NCBI RefSeq assembly: GCF_018128945.1
Contig: NZ_CP068393.1
Location: forward strand, 1,922,001-1,986,000
Origin: Aristaeella hokkaidonensis
Lineage (GTDB): Bacteria > Bacillota > Clostridia > Christensenellales > Aristaeellaceae
Length of the DNA: 64,000 bases
Direction: 5' to 3'
Position numbers and translations under genes: made by a program. The notes under the pieces were generated by a model. It saw only the letters and a program-made list of their open reading frames with translations. It ran no database searches and had not been told where the DNA came from. Shown in pieces: positions 51,907 through 61,103 of this stretch; within the stretch, counting starts at the first letter, position 1, and every line of letters begins with the position of its first letter.

Positions 51907-53166
51907 TCACTGGCTCATTCTTTCCAGTTCCTGCGCGTATTTTTCCGCAGTCATTTTTGTATTCTTGATAAACTCCATCGCCATTTCATGTGACTTCCAA
52001 CCATACTCGTCCTCACTGCCATACCAGAAATAATACTCGCTTATCCAGCAGGGAACGCCCTGGATCCGTCCGATACTGTCAAGCCACTGCTGTGTCATGT
52101 ATCCATCTTTGACTTTGGGAAAGTATTCCTTGTTGCATTCATCGGCGTCCATCCGTTCCGGATGTGTATACGCACAATATGGAACTGTATGCTCCTCCGG
52201 CCAGTCCCGCTGCCTGATCAGGTTCTCCATATACCGGTTCACCTCAGCCGTATCAGCTTCAGGGTTGCAGACGCAGACAACACGATCACCCCATGCATTG
52301 ACAAGCGGTGGCTGACTGGCATAGATCCGGTAAGGGATCATATGATCCCAGTTATATAACTCCCGGCTTACCTCTGTTTTGCCGCCATGGGATCCTCCTC
52401 CCGTATTGGTAAACAGTTCCCGGAGGCCTTTCTGCTTCTTATTCATCTTCGGCTCTTCCTTCTGCAGCCTGATAAGCAGCTTTTTCGTCCGGTCCAGAAG
52501 GCTGATAAACTCTTCACTGGTAAACCGGAATGGTTCTCCGGCATACTGTTGCTGTATTGTCCATGTGTACAGCAGCATTTTCAGAATCTCATTTTCCACA
52601 AAAAACTTCTCATTTGCCCAGGCACTCAGAAGACAGAAGCCCTTATGCGGGGTATCCATGTAAAGTTCCGCGAAATCCAGGAATTCCTCAAAAGATGTCG
52701 GGGGCGTTCTGTCCCGGAATGGCGAATCCGCCCAGGCGTCGGGCACGTAAAAAAGCATGGCTTTCAGGTCGAAATAATCCGCGCATCCCCAGAACTGTCC
52801 GTTTTCCGTCACAAGGTATTTCCGGATCAATTCTTGAGTAAAAGGCGGCATCGATTCTAAATCGTTGACCAGCGTTTCATCCGGCGTAAAAGGAGTAATC
52901 ACTCCGGCATCCTTGAGTGCCTGTAATTCACCGAATACCACCTGCGTATTGAGTAAATCGGGCTCCTGTCCAGATTGGATTCTATCCAGCAACCTGGAAT
53001 AAGTTATAGACTCCCAATGCAGGGAATCCTCCATGTGAGCCAATGCTTCCTTCAGGTTTGCCACACTCACATGGAAATCATCCGTTACAGCCTTCACATT
53101 GGTCAAGGATGTCAGGGTAAATACCAGCATTACTGCCGCCAGCAGAATACAGAATCGTCTTTTCAT
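51907..53166 (-). CDS. Secreted solute-binding-like protein, array member 1
   Basis: 419 aa. Signal peptide about 1-28 (cleavage after V-K-A), no lipobox. It resembles the ABC-type extracellular solute-binding proteins: PFTPDETLVNDLESMPPF in the first lobe, FYVPDAWADSPFRDRTPPTSFEEFLDFAE near 145-175 (in parts), a hinge, then RELYNWDHMIPYRIYASQPPL. About half of the residues agree with array member 2 by eye. No permease or ATPase gene is nearby, so transport is not shown. Start at ATG 53166 with gggag upstream. Last gene of the run; a terminator follows. Confidence 0.75.
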   Translation of the reverse strand: MKRRFCILLAAVMLVFTLTSLTNVKAVTDDFHVSVANLKEALAHMEDSLHWESITYSRLLDRIQSGQEPDLLNTQVVFGELQALKDAGVITPFTPDETLVNDLESMPPFTQELIRKYLVTENGQFWGCADYFDLKAMLFYVPDAWADSPFRDRTPPTSFEEFLDFAELYMDTPHKGFCLLSAWANEKFFVENEILKMLLYTWTIQQQYAGEPFRFTSEEFISLLDRTKKLLIRLQKEEPKMNKKQKGLRELFTNTGGGSHGGKTEVSRELYNWDHMIPYRIYASQPPLVNAWGDRVVCVCNPEADTAEVNRYMENLIRQRDWPEEHTVPYCAYTHPERMDADECNKEYFPKVKDGYMTQQWLDSIGRIQGVPCWISEYYFWYGSEDEYGWKSHEMAMEFIKNTKMTAEKYAQELERMSQ

Positions 53167-53195
53167 TTTCATCTCCCGGATTATCAAACATCAGC

Positions 53196-54446
53196 TCACT
53201 GGCTCCAACCTTCCCAGATCTCCGCATATTTCTCTGGCGTCATCTTCTCGCTGGTCATAAACTGACTGTTCACCCTGCCTAAAGAATCGCAATCAGAAGC
53301 AGTAGCCTTACCGCATATCCAATATGGATCTGTCATACAGGGAACACCCTGGATCCGCTGAATACTGTCAAGCCATTGCTGAGTAAACACTCCGTCCTTT
53401 TGGTAAGAATGATACCACTTGTTCAAGACTTCCACATCCATCTGTTCCGGATGAATGTATGTGGCTTCTACAACACCAGAGTGTCTGTCTCGTCTTCTGA
53501 CTTTTTCCTCCATACACCTTGTTATTTCTGCCGGATCTGCACTGCTGTTGCCAACAGAGATAAACGCTGTTTCTATATTAATCAACGGAGGCTGGTTGGC
53601 AAAAACCCGGTAAGGAATCATGTGATCCCAGTTATATAGTTCACGGCTGCAATTTGCTTTCCCGCCGTCATATGTTACTCCCGGATTAGTGAATAACTCC
53701 CGCAGTTTCTTTTGTTTCTTCTGAGTTAGCGGTTCCTCTTTTGCCAGCCTGGCAAACAGTTTCTTCGTCCGATCAAGAAGGCTGATAAACTCATCACTGG
53801 TAAACCGGTACGGTTCCCCTGCATATTGCTGCTGGATGATCCAGCTATCCAGAAGCATACTCAGGATCTCACTCTGCACACACAGCTTCTCATTGCTCCA
53901 GTTATACAGAAGACAGAAACCTTCATGCGGAGTATCCAGATAAACTTCTGCGAAATCCAGGAATTCTTCAAATGAGGTCGGAGGCGTTCTGTCATGGAAT
54001 GGGGAGTCTGCCCATGCGCTGGGTACATAAAAAAGCATGGTTTTGAGCCAGAGGCCGCCGCGGATGCATCCCCAGAACTGTCCATCCTCTGTTATCAGAT
54101 ATTTTCGTGTTGCTTCCCGGATAAAGGGCGGCATTGTTTCAAAATCTTTCACCAGCATCTCACTGGGAGTAAAAGGAACAATCGCACCAAGCTCCTTCAG
54201 TGTTTCAATATCACCATACGTAATGATCAAATCCGGAGCCTGACCCGACCGGATTTCTTCCTGTAGTTCAGGTAAATGTATGTCTCTCTCGGGATATAAG
54301 TCCGGATTCTCAAACTTTGCAAATGCATCAGCCAGACTTACCACAGTAACAATAAAATCTTTCTCTTCGGCCATTCCACCGGTACAGAGTATCAGACTCA
54401 GTGCCAACATAACTGCCAATAGCAAAACACAAATTCGTCTTTTCAT
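53196..54446 (-). CDS. Secreted solute-binding-like protein, array member 2
   Basis: 416 aa, closest to member 1. Signal peptide about 1-30 (G-G-M-A cleavage; LILC is not a lipobox). Shared signature: IVPFTPSEMLVKDFETMPPF, the D-A-W-x-x-S-P-F-x-D-R-T-P-P-T-S block, QQQYAGEPYRFTSDEFISLL near 220, and RELYNWDHMIPYRVFANQPPL. The order and sequence indicate a recent duplication. Start at ATG 54446 after ggggaaac. The gap to member 1 is 29 bases. Confidence 0.75.
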   Translation of the reverse strand: MKRRICVLLLAVMLALSLILCTGGMAEEKDFIVTVVSLADAFAKFENPDLYPERDIHLPELQEEIRSGQAPDLIITYGDIETLKELGAIVPFTPSEMLVKDFETMPPFIREATRKYLITEDGQFWGCIRGGLWLKTMLFYVPSAWADSPFHDRTPPTSFEEFLDFAEVYLDTPHEGFCLLYNWSNEKLCVQSEILSMLLDSWIIQQQYAGEPYRFTSDEFISLLDRTKKLFARLAKEEPLTQKKQKKLRELFTNPGVTYDGGKANCSRELYNWDHMIPYRVFANQPPLINIETAFISVGNSSADPAEITRCMEEKVRRRDRHSGVVEATYIHPEQMDVEVLNKWYHSYQKDGVFTQQWLDSIQRIQGVPCMTDPYWICGKATASDCDSLGRVNSQFMTSEKMTPEKYAEIWEGWSQ

Positions 54447-54465
54447 TTGTTTCCCCATGTTTTTA

Positions 54466-55731
54466 TCATTGAGCAGGTTCAGCCCAGTGGTTCATTTCAT
54501 CCCATTTTGCCGCGAAATCTGCAGCAGTAACCTCTCCGTCCAGGAGTTTCCTGAACAAAGCCTCTGGATTTTCGTTGATGTGGTCGTTTAAATTCTGATA
54601 ATCATCGGGAACAATGGCTGGAACGGCGTATTTATGGATATCCCATATGCTGTCGATAAATTCCTGTGTGACCAGTTTCCAGGAGTATTTTCCCCCGAGT
54701 TTCTTCAGAATCATCTTGTTGAACCCTTCAACATCGACCCTGTCCGGATTAATGAATTCATAAATCAAAGGTCTGATTTCCCTGGAACAATAAGCTTCTC
54801 GACCCGGAATAATACGTTCCAGCAGCTCTGCCGCACGATCTTCATACGGGCTGCCGGTGCGCACACAGTAAAAATCCGCCATGACATGAATCAGCGGTGG
54901 CTGGTCCTTTGTGAGCCGCCATGGAATCAGGCTGGCATAGGTTATGGTATCCAGGTTGTTGCCTGTAGGTCCACGACTAAACAGATTGTCCTGAAACAGC
55001 TGGCGTCCTTTCTGGTTTTTCCTACCCTTTTCTACTTTGAGCAGTCTGTTAAAAAGATCCACCGTCCGCTCCAGCAGCCGGATAAACTCCGGGTTGTTAT
55101 ATCTCAGTGGAATCTTCGCATAATTGCTCTGTATGGCCCAGCATCTCATCAGAAGGGTCACAACCCACAGCCTGCCCCACCAGCCATCAGTAGCATCATG
55201 AATAAAGCAGAACCCGTCATGGGGCGTTTCCAGGTAGATTTCCAGGAAATCCAGGATTTCCTCTACAGATGAAGGCGGAGTCATATCCCGATACGGAGAA
55301 GCTTCCCAGGCATCCGGCACATAAAACCCCAGAGGTTGTACATCAAGATTATCCAAATAACCTGACAGTTTGCCGTCCTCTGTCATCAGGTTATCCCGCA
55401 ACACATCCTGCAGATACTGCGGCATGGCCGCCATATCTTCCTTCATCAGTTCAGTAGGTTCGAAGGCTGCAACCATTCCGGCCTCTTTGAGTGCAAAAAA
55501 GTCATAGCCACAAATATCAGGTGCGGTATCTCCCTTTACCAGTTCCAGGACAGATTCTGTACAATCAAGTTCGATTGGCGGCTGCTTCAGTCCAAGCATT
55601 TCGGACCATTCCTTCGCCAGACTCTCGCCAGCTTCATACACAATGAGGGCTTCCCCATCCTTTTCCGCCCAGGCAGTGCAGACCGGGATAAGCATCGCTA
55701 TTGCAAGCAGGATACATATCATTCGTTTCAT
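54466..55731 (-). CDS. Secreted solute-binding-like protein, array member 3
   Basis: 421 aa. Signal peptide about 1-21 (A-W-A cleavage). More distant than members 1 and 2 from each other, but keeps FYVPDAWEASPYRDMTPPSS, then VEEILDFLEIYLETPHDGFC, and a C-terminal VTQEFIDSIWDIHKYAVPAI that parallels the T-Q-Q-W-L-D-S-I-x-x-I-Q-G-V-P of members 1 and 2. Start at ATG 55731; the upstream GATAATCCGGGAG string is also found before member 1. Only four bases separate it from the end of member 4. Confidence 0.75.
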   Translation of the reverse strand: MKRMICILLAIAMLIPVCTAWAEKDGEALIVYEAGESLAKEWSEMLGLKQPPIELDCTESVLELVKGDTAPDICGYDFFALKEAGMVAAFEPTELMKEDMAAMPQYLQDVLRDNLMTEDGKLSGYLDNLDVQPLGFYVPDAWEASPYRDMTPPSSVEEILDFLEIYLETPHDGFCFIHDATDGWWGRLWVVTLLMRCWAIQSNYAKIPLRYNNPEFIRLLERTVDLFNRLLKVEKGRKNQKGRQLFQDNLFSRGPTGNNLDTITYASLIPWRLTKDQPPLIHVMADFYCVRTGSPYEDRAAELLERIIPGREAYCSREIRPLIYEFINPDRVDVEGFNKMILKKLGGKYSWKLVTQEFIDSIWDIHKYAVPAIVPDDYQNLNDHINENPEALFRKLLDGEVTAADFAAKWDEMNHWAEPAQ

Positions 55732-55735
55732 CTTT

Positions 55736-56998
55736 TCAGTCTCCCGGATTATCACTTCCCAGACCCGCAGTGATACTCTCGTCAATAATCACCACAAGCT
55801 CTTCAGCGCTTATGCTGCCTGCGGCAAATTTGCTGATGGCTTTCTGAATCTTCTGTGCATAAGGAATTTCATAATTCCTGTGTGAATACTCCATATGGCT
55901 GACCATTTCCCGGTAAGAATCCGTTGCTTCCGCATCCGTCAGCAGCTGTGATTTCCATTCAAGATAGTCCCTTGTTTCATATGACATATCGTCTGACGGT
56001 ATCGCGTCGTTTACATGCTGGATATAGTGTTCCACAAACTCCAGCGCCAGCTCCCGTTCCGGGGCATTCTGCGGAATGCAAAGTATCTCCATATGCACCG
56101 GATAAATTACCGGGGCATCTTTCGTAACCCTGCACGGTATGATATATGACCCGTACATTCCGTCTTCCAGAAGCCAGGAGGTATGGAACCCGTACTCACC
56201 CTCGGTCTCCCATTGGATTTCCGTGCGCGGAACCTTCGAATCGCATTCATACAGTGCTTCGCCGATCCAGGCGATCTTCTTCAGTATGGTTATCGCTTCA
56301 GGTGTGTTGAAAACAGGTTTTTCGCCCTGTCTCAGGCACTGGTTGACGTACTGATCCACATAAAACCTGCTCAGCCAGTCTGTATAGCTGTCCCTGGCGA
56401 AATTGACAAACAGGTATGTCTGCATCAGGCTGATTCCTGTCGGTTCTGCTTCATTTCTTTCCGCCCATTTTTCCAGGAAATCAAGCAATTCCAGGAAGCA
56501 CGTCGGAACATCCTCTGTTCCGTATCCGGCTTTTTCCCAGCATTCCGGATTGCAGCATAATCCTGCCCAGTCCACACACGAAGCGCAGGGAACACCTGTC
56601 AGTTTCCCGTCTTTGTAAACCATTTCCTGAAAAACCGAATACATCCGCCCGACGTAAGATGTCAGCTGCTCTGATCCAGACAGATCAACCAGCAGTCCGG
56701 AATCACGCACCTGTTCCCAGTCCGCATAGACCGACTGTATCCTCATGACGCTGTATTTTCCCTTTTTCGCCTCCAGCGCTTTAATCAGGTCCTCTGCGTT
56801 TTGATAAGTAGGATAGATGCTCGTGTTCACCTTCAGTTCGTCCCTGGGATGAAGCTTGACCCAGTCCTTATACCATTGCATAGCTTTAGGCAAGTCATAA
56901 AACTCTCCAACCACACGAAGTGTCTTAGCCTGCGCGCCGGCAATCCCCGACAGGATCAGCGCAAAAACAGCCAGCAGGATACAAATCAATCGTTTCAT
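55736..56998 (-). CDS. Secreted solute-binding-like protein, array member 4
   Basis: 420 aa and the most canonical of the four: signal peptide about 1-24 (A-Q-A cleavage, no lipobox), a first-lobe strand TLRVVGEFYDL, LINDLK-type spacing, PEAITILKKIAWIGEALYE in the middle, and ELALEFVEHYIQHVND near 330, as in extracellular solute-binding proteins family 1. Gram-positive binding proteins are usually lipoproteins, so the free form is unusual. First of the array in transcription order; 52 bases after the DUF4179 gene. Confidence 0.8.
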   Translation of the reverse strand: MKRLICILLAVFALILSGIAGAQAKTLRVVGEFYDLPKAMQWYKDWVKLHPRDELKVNTSIYPTYQNAEDLIKALEAKKGKYSVMRIQSVYADWEQVRDSGLLVDLSGSEQLTSYVGRMYSVFQEMVYKDGKLTGVPCASCVDWAGLCCNPECWEKAGYGTEDVPTCFLELLDFLEKWAERNEAEPTGISLMQTYLFVNFARDSYTDWLSRFYVDQYVNQCLRQGEKPVFNTPEAITILKKIAWIGEALYECDSKVPRTEIQWETEGEYGFHTSWLLEDGMYGSYIIPCRVTKDAPVIYPVHMEILCIPQNAPERELALEFVEHYIQHVNDAIPSDDMSYETRDYLEWKSQLLTDAEATDSYREMVSHMEYSHRNYEIPYAQKIQKAISKFAAGSISAEELVVIIDESITAGLGSDNPGD

Positions 56999-57050
56999 TT
57001 TGTTTCCTCAAATGGAGCGCCGCCCTATTGTCCGGCGGCGCCCCGGTATT

Positions 57051-58178
57051 TTACTTCTTCAGTTCCAGTATCACGATCGAAGCCTCGTCCCCATTAATCA
57101 TCAATCCGATCTTTTCCGGGAATTGATTCGCAGAAATCATGTCTTCAGTTTCAACCACAGGCCACGTGTCAAAATCCTTAACGCCGCCAGAAAGACTCAT
57201 TCCTGTCGGGAAAGGTTCTCCATTGGGCTGGACATATTCCAGGCTGTACAGGACATCCACAGCATCATCCTCTGAAGTATCCTCCTTCAGCACCGTATAG
57301 GAGGCGGTCAGGTACAAGCCTCCGGAGAAGAGATCGCCCCTGACAGAATCCAGCCGTACTGTATCCTCCACAATCATATTCGTCGGCACAGTATATTCTT
57401 TGGTATCATCCGGTGCCTCCAAAGGAATGCTGATGGTTTTATGTTCTTTCAATGCTTCCGCTTGTTGCGCCGGATCTTCCACATTGATTTCCTGAACCCT
57501 CAGATAGAGTCCAAACTCCATTGCTTCACCATGAAATTTCCCGTTAAGCAGCGGCATGGAGAAGTATGTCAGGCTACCATCATCATTGAACATCGGATCT
57601 TCCATTGCTTCCCCGGAATACTCTTCAGGCGCTTCCAGGATAGCCCGTACGCTGTACAGCGGAATCTTCAGTTCCTTGGCCGCATCCACCCAGGACAGTT
57701 CCGGATCCACACCAAGCTTTTGCGCGATCATCTCACCATTTTCTCCGTTCGCGCCGATGGCGTCATACGGATCGTTTCCGGTCAGTAGCGCATTTATTCC
57801 CTCCGCCAGTCTGGCATTCGTCGAAGCTGTCGCGATATGACCGTCGAAATACAACCCGCCCACAGTAAAGGTTACCGGACCGACTGTGTAGGTCACCTCA
57901 CCATTATCCCGCATAATTTGCTGGGCTCCGTCCGGTACAAATGTATTATAAAAATTTGAGTAGAAATCTGTCCATCCCAGGATTTGTCCGGCAGCAAGTG
58001 CCACCGCCATCAGGGCAACAATAATACAGGCTGCTATTAAAACTGTTCTTGCAGTAAATCTTTTCACAGGTTCTTCCTCCCTCAGGCCGCTGAGAGCAGT
58101 GTTCAGCTTGTCGTGACATTCATCCGTCATCGGCCAGAAGGCGTTCTGCAGATTGATTTCTTTCATATCGCGCTTCAT
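57051..58178 (-). CDS. DUF4179-type membrane protein (probable anti-sigma factor)
   Basis: 375 aa. A short cytoplasmic N-terminus (1-42) with an acidic helix, one transmembrane helix at about 46-68 (AACIIVALMAVALAAGQILG) and a large extracytoplasmic beta-rich domain. This is the layout of DUF4179 proteins encoded right after ECF sigma genes and thought to hold the sigma factor at the membrane. Its start overlaps the sigma gene's stop by 4 bases. Family assignment by context and layout. Confidence 0.78.
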   Translation of the reverse strand: MKRDMKEINLQNAFWPMTDECHDKLNTALSGLREEEPVKRFTARTVLIAACIIVALMAVALAAGQILGWTDFYSNFYNTFVPDGAQQIMRDNGEVTYTVGPVTFTVGGLYFDGHIATASTNARLAEGINALLTGNDPYDAIGANGENGEMIAQKLGVDPELSWVDAAKELKIPLYSVRAILEAPEEYSGEAMEDPMFNDDGSLTYFSMPLLNGKFHGEAMEFGLYLRVQEINVEDPAQQAEALKEHKTISIPLEAPDDTKEYTVPTNMIVEDTVRLDSVRGDLFSGGLYLTASYTVLKEDTSEDDAVDVLYSLEYVQPNGEPFPTGMSLSGGVKDFDTWPVVETEDMISANQFPEKIGLMINGDEASIVILELKK

Positions 58179-58636
58179 TCCGCTTTCAGCTCCTTTCTCA
58201 ATGCGTCTTTTCCCCGGTTGAGCCGGCCCCGCAGGGTGGTCATGGGAATCCGCAGCACGTCCGCGGCTTCCTCATAGCTCATGCCTTCGCAGTAGCACAG
58301 CACAAGGGGCAGCCGAAGCTTCTCCGGAACGGCTCTCAGCGCTATGGCCAGTTCCGGGTCCGGTGCTTTCGCATAGGTCTGGGCGGGAATCTTCTCCAGT
58401 GGAACGGTGTTCCGGTGCCTTCTTTGTATGTCATAGCATACGTTTATCAATATGCGGATCAGCCATGTGCGGAAATACTTTTCCTCCCGCACCTTACTCC
58501 GCTTTTCCCAGGCTTTGAGTGCCGCGTCCTGCAACGCGTCCTGCACGTCGGTCTCGTTCCGCAGGATCGACCAGGCTACCCGGTACATCGTTTCCGAGCA
58601 GGCTTCGATCTCCGCGATGAAGAATCCCTTGTCCAC
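58175..58636 (-). CDS. ECF-type sigma factor
   Basis: 153 aa from a GTG start (9 bases after ggagg). Region 2: ACSETMYRVAWSILRNETDVQDALQDA (in parts) with WEKRSKVREEKYFRTWLIRILINVCYDIQRR as the -10 binding part. Region 4: LPEKLRLPLVLCYCEGMSYEEAADVL, then the recognition helix IPMTTLRGRLNRGKDAL. Heads an operon with the DUF4179 gene and possibly the four binding-protein genes, all on one strand without a clear terminator between. Confidence 0.92.
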   Translation of the reverse strand: MDKGFFIAEIEACSETMYRVAWSILRNETDVQDALQDAALKAWEKRSKVREEKYFRTWLIRILINVCYDIQRRHRNTVPLEKIPAQTYAKAPDPELAIALRAVPEKLRLPLVLCYCEGMSYEEAADVLRIPMTTLRGRLNRGKDALRKELKAE

Positions 58637-58735
58637 AGTATCATGCCTCCGGTTTTGTAACGTTACATACATTAGACGAATGAGGAGGGGCAATCTGCAC
58701 GCCCTCATCAACATTTTTTCTTTCCGGACAGTAAA

Positions 58736-58783
58736 ACAGCCGGTCTGCGGGTCTCTTCAGACCATGGCAGGCCGGCCGCTGTC
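58736..58783 (-). terminator. Likely terminator of the nitrilase operon
   Basis: Arms ACAGCCGG and CCGGCCGCTGT (with a 3-base bulge) around an inner GGTCT/AGACC hairpin; TTTTAC follows on the minus strand. Confidence 0.55.
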
Positions 58784-58791
58784 TTTTCAAC

Positions 58792-59505
58792 TCATTCCAC
58801 GTCCACAATCAGGATCTGCTCGCTGTCAAAGGCAATGCGGTCCGTCACCTTTCCGTTCCGGAACCGGAACGCGCCGCCATGGCTCACCGGATCATTATCC
58901 AGGGGATTGACGAGCAGCGCATCCTTTGCGGCCAGCGCCGCCTGAGCCGCGTAGTCTTCAACTGTTCCTGACTCCCAGTCCTCCAGGGTGTAGTTCACAT
59001 AAACGGGCCAGATCAGCAGGTGATCTGTTTTGAACCTTTCAGGGAAATCCCACATGTCTCCGCAAAGGGACAGCATGATCTTCTTCCCCTGCAGGCTGAA
59101 CTCCCCGGTCTCTGTTCCTTCCCGGTAGTGATCGTCCGTCCGGGTATAGTCTTTCCAGCCCCGGGAGATCCGCCGGTAATTATGGACGGTCTTTCCCTCC
59201 GCCAGCACAATGCAGGAGGAATACAGGGTATCTCCTTCCCTTTCGATATATCCAACCAGCATCGCTGTGTGGTACTGCACCGTCAGGCAGCGCAGCCGGT
59301 CTATGATTTCCGAGTCCTGTGCGACCGCCGTTTCCTTATCCGTTTCATACTTCCAGTCCAGGGAATCAAAACCCTGGAGAAACGCTTCCCCGAAGCAGAG
59401 CAGGTCAACCTTTCCCTGCGCTTCTTTGAGCGCCCGCTCAATCTGGCTGATGTTGAAAGCTGTATTCCTGTTCTCGCTCCGGTAGGAAGCCAGTCCGATC
59501 CTCAT
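58792..59505 (-). CDS. Carbon-nitrogen hydrolase with altered catalytic Lys
   Basis: 237 aa of the nitrilase superfamily (amide or nitrile hydrolysis, Glu-Lys-Cys triad). Glu in LLCFGEAFLQGF near residue 40 and Cys in IMLSLCGDMWDFPE near 150 are present. The usual Y-R-K motif carrying the Lys reads NYRRISRGW, so the Lys appears to be Arg. Activity is therefore doubtful, or a nearby Lys (GWKDY) takes over. Shorter than most members (about 260-280 aa). Start at ATG 59505 behind aaggagaa. Ten bases after the HAD gene. Confidence 0.8.
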   Translation of the reverse strand: MRIGLASYRSENRNTAFNISQIERALKEAQGKVDLLCFGEAFLQGFDSLDWKYETDKETAVAQDSEIIDRLRCLTVQYHTAMLVGYIEREGDTLYSSCIVLAEGKTVHNYRRISRGWKDYTRTDDHYREGTETGEFSLQGKKIMLSLCGDMWDFPERFKTDHLLIWPVYVNYTLEDWESGTVEDYAAQAALAAKDALLVNPLDNDPVSHGGAFRFRNGKVTDRIAFDSEQILIVDVE

Positions 59506-59515
59506 TCTTTTCTCC

Positions 59516-60133
59516 TTATCCCAGTAACTCCGCCAGCTCCGCGAAGGAATTGACGATGGTGCCGGTATACTCTTCCCCGTCCCGGTTGAACAGGATCGGT
59601 TCAATGCCCAGTTCAGCCGCTGTGATCAGGTTCTTCACGCTGTTGTCCACAAAGCAGCATTCCTCCGGCTTCTTCCCTGTTCTTTCCAGCGCAATCTCAT
59701 AGATTCTGCGGTCCGGCTTGCGGCATTTTACATCCCCGCTGACGATCTTATGGGTGAAATACTGATCCAGGTCATGATGCTTTGTAATGTAGGCGCTCCA
59801 CTCGGACACGTCATTGGAAAGGAGCACAAAGTCATACTGCCTGTAATACTTCTCCGCGAACTCCCTGAATCCCGGGTCCAGCGTAAGGAAGTTGTCAATA
59901 TAGTTGACCATATGAAACTGCGGATCCTTAAACCCAAGCTGCGTCAGGAACTCGTCCGAAGTCATCTCCCCGTTCGCCGCCCTGGTAAACAGCTTTTCTT
60001 CCTTGAATTGCCTCGTCAGCCGTTCATGCTCCGCCTGGTCGAAGGAACCGAATGTATAGGGAATGAAAAAACCCTTGCTTTCCTCCAGGATCACCCCGTA
60101 CATGTCCAGCAGAATCGTCGTGATTTTCTTCAT
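59516..60133 (-). CDS. HAD-family hydrolase
   Basis: 205-aa HAD hydrolase of the IA-variant-3/YihX-like group. Motif I is ILLDMYGVIL with the nucleophile Asp; the +2 residue is Tyr where classical phosphatases have Asp. Motif II is FVLLSNDVSEW, motif III the Lys in CRKPDRRIYEIAL, and motif IV CCFVDNSVKNL near 165. A helical cap lies between residues 20 and 80. It may be a small-metabolite phosphatase. Middle gene of a three-gene operon. Confidence 0.88.
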   Translation of the reverse strand: MKKITTILLDMYGVILEESKGFFIPYTFGSFDQAEHERLTRQFKEEKLFTRAANGEMTSDEFLTQLGFKDPQFHMVNYIDNFLTLDPGFREFAEKYYRQYDFVLLSNDVSEWSAYITKHHDLDQYFTHKIVSGDVKCRKPDRRIYEIALERTGKKPEECCFVDNSVKNLITAAELGIEPILFNRDGEEYTGTIVNSFAELAELLG

Positions 60134-60146
60134 TGCAGTTTTCTCC

Positions 60147-61103
60147 TCATTCCTTCGCCAGCATCTGCTTCAGGCGTTCCCTGAGTCTTTCTTCTCCCTC
60201 TTCCCCAAGTGCTTTGTGGGAATAGTCCAGGTATTCCTGTCCGATCCATTCCCGGTAGGTTTGGGTCATTTCCGGATAAAGGGCGTCCAGCAGGTACTCG
60301 TCAAAAACCAGCACCTGGTATTCCGCAATGTCATGGGATCCGTCCGCCATAAGGATATTCCGGTTCATCAGCGGATCGGTGACGGAATGGGTGCATTCAT
60401 GCAGGTACTGCAGGAAACAGCCCGTAATTTCCTCCGGTTTTTCCGGGTAGGTCAGATAGACGATGATTTCTCCCGGCTGGAAAAACGCCCGACCGTTCTT
60501 CCGCAGGCTGTATGAAAAGAGCACCGAAGGTTTCATCTCCAGGTTGTTGAAAAAAGCGCCAACCCGGTCCGTGAGCGTCCGGAAACGGTCGTATACCTTG
60601 TCCGTCTGCGGCGCCACCTCTTCATGATGCGCTGTCCACCACTCATAAAACCTTTCGGAGACCCTGTCACAGATTTCAATCATCGGATCCACAAAGGCTT
60701 CCATATCCCGGTCTGTCAGCTGGCCGCAGGAAACCAGCGCTTCCCTGAACTGCTGGGTGTTATTCACGGCCAGCGGAATAAAGCCGGTAATCGCCAGCCG
60801 GTCAAAATTCTCTTCATAATACTCCGTCAGTTTGGGAGGAATACCCGGAAAAATGCCCAGTTTGCCTGCCATTTCCGCCGTATATTCAGGATCTGATACG
60901 TCCGCTGCATAATCAATGGGCATATGTGCCAGCAGGTAGTAGTACAGATCCGCGAACCGGTTATACCGGAATTCTGTCTGTTGTCTGACGTCGATGTTGT
61001 TCATGGTGTTTCCTCTCTCTCCCGTGTCGGCAAAGGATGTGCACGCAGTCAGCGCCAGAACCAATACCAGCAGCAGGATTCCGGTCTTCTTCATTTTATT
61101 CAT
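60147..61103 (-). CDS. Metalloprotease-like lipoprotein
   Basis: 318 aa. The N-terminus has a lipobox, LTAC near residue 20, so it is probably membrane-anchored outside the cell. The rest is helical, and FLQYLHECTHSVTDPL near residue 225 contains an H-E-x-x-H zinc-binding motif, with a possible third ligand in the E-Y-Q-V-L-V-F-D-E-Y helix about 35 residues on. I do not recognise the family. The start could be ATG 61103 (gagag upstream) or the internal ATG at 61094. First gene of the operon with the HAD and nitrilase genes. Confidence 0.72.
   Translation of the reverse strand: MNKMKKTGILLLVLVLALTACTSFADTGERGNTMNNIDVRQQTEFRYNRFADLYYYLLAHMPIDYAADVSDPEYTAEMAGKLGIFPGIPPKLTEYYEENFDRLAITGFIPLAVNNTQQFREALVSCGQLTDRDMEAFVDPMIEICDRVSERFYEWWTAHHEEVAPQTDKVYDRFRTLTDRVGAFFNNLEMKPSVLFSYSLRKNGRAFFQPGEIIVYLTYPEKPEEITGCFLQYLHECTHSVTDPLMNRNILMADGSHDIAEYQVLVFDEYLLDALYPEMTQTYREWIGQEYLDYSHKALGEEGEERLRERLKQMLAKE

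Noticed and set aside
54390..54446. Lipobox in binding-protein member 2 (LILC)
   Set aside because: The residue before Cys is Leu, not Gly, Ala or Ser, so lipoprotein processing is unlikely.
58656..58673. GTAACGTTAC palindrome with CGTC as an ECF promoter for the sigma operon
   Set aside because: The elements lie in the wrong order for the minus-strand operon.
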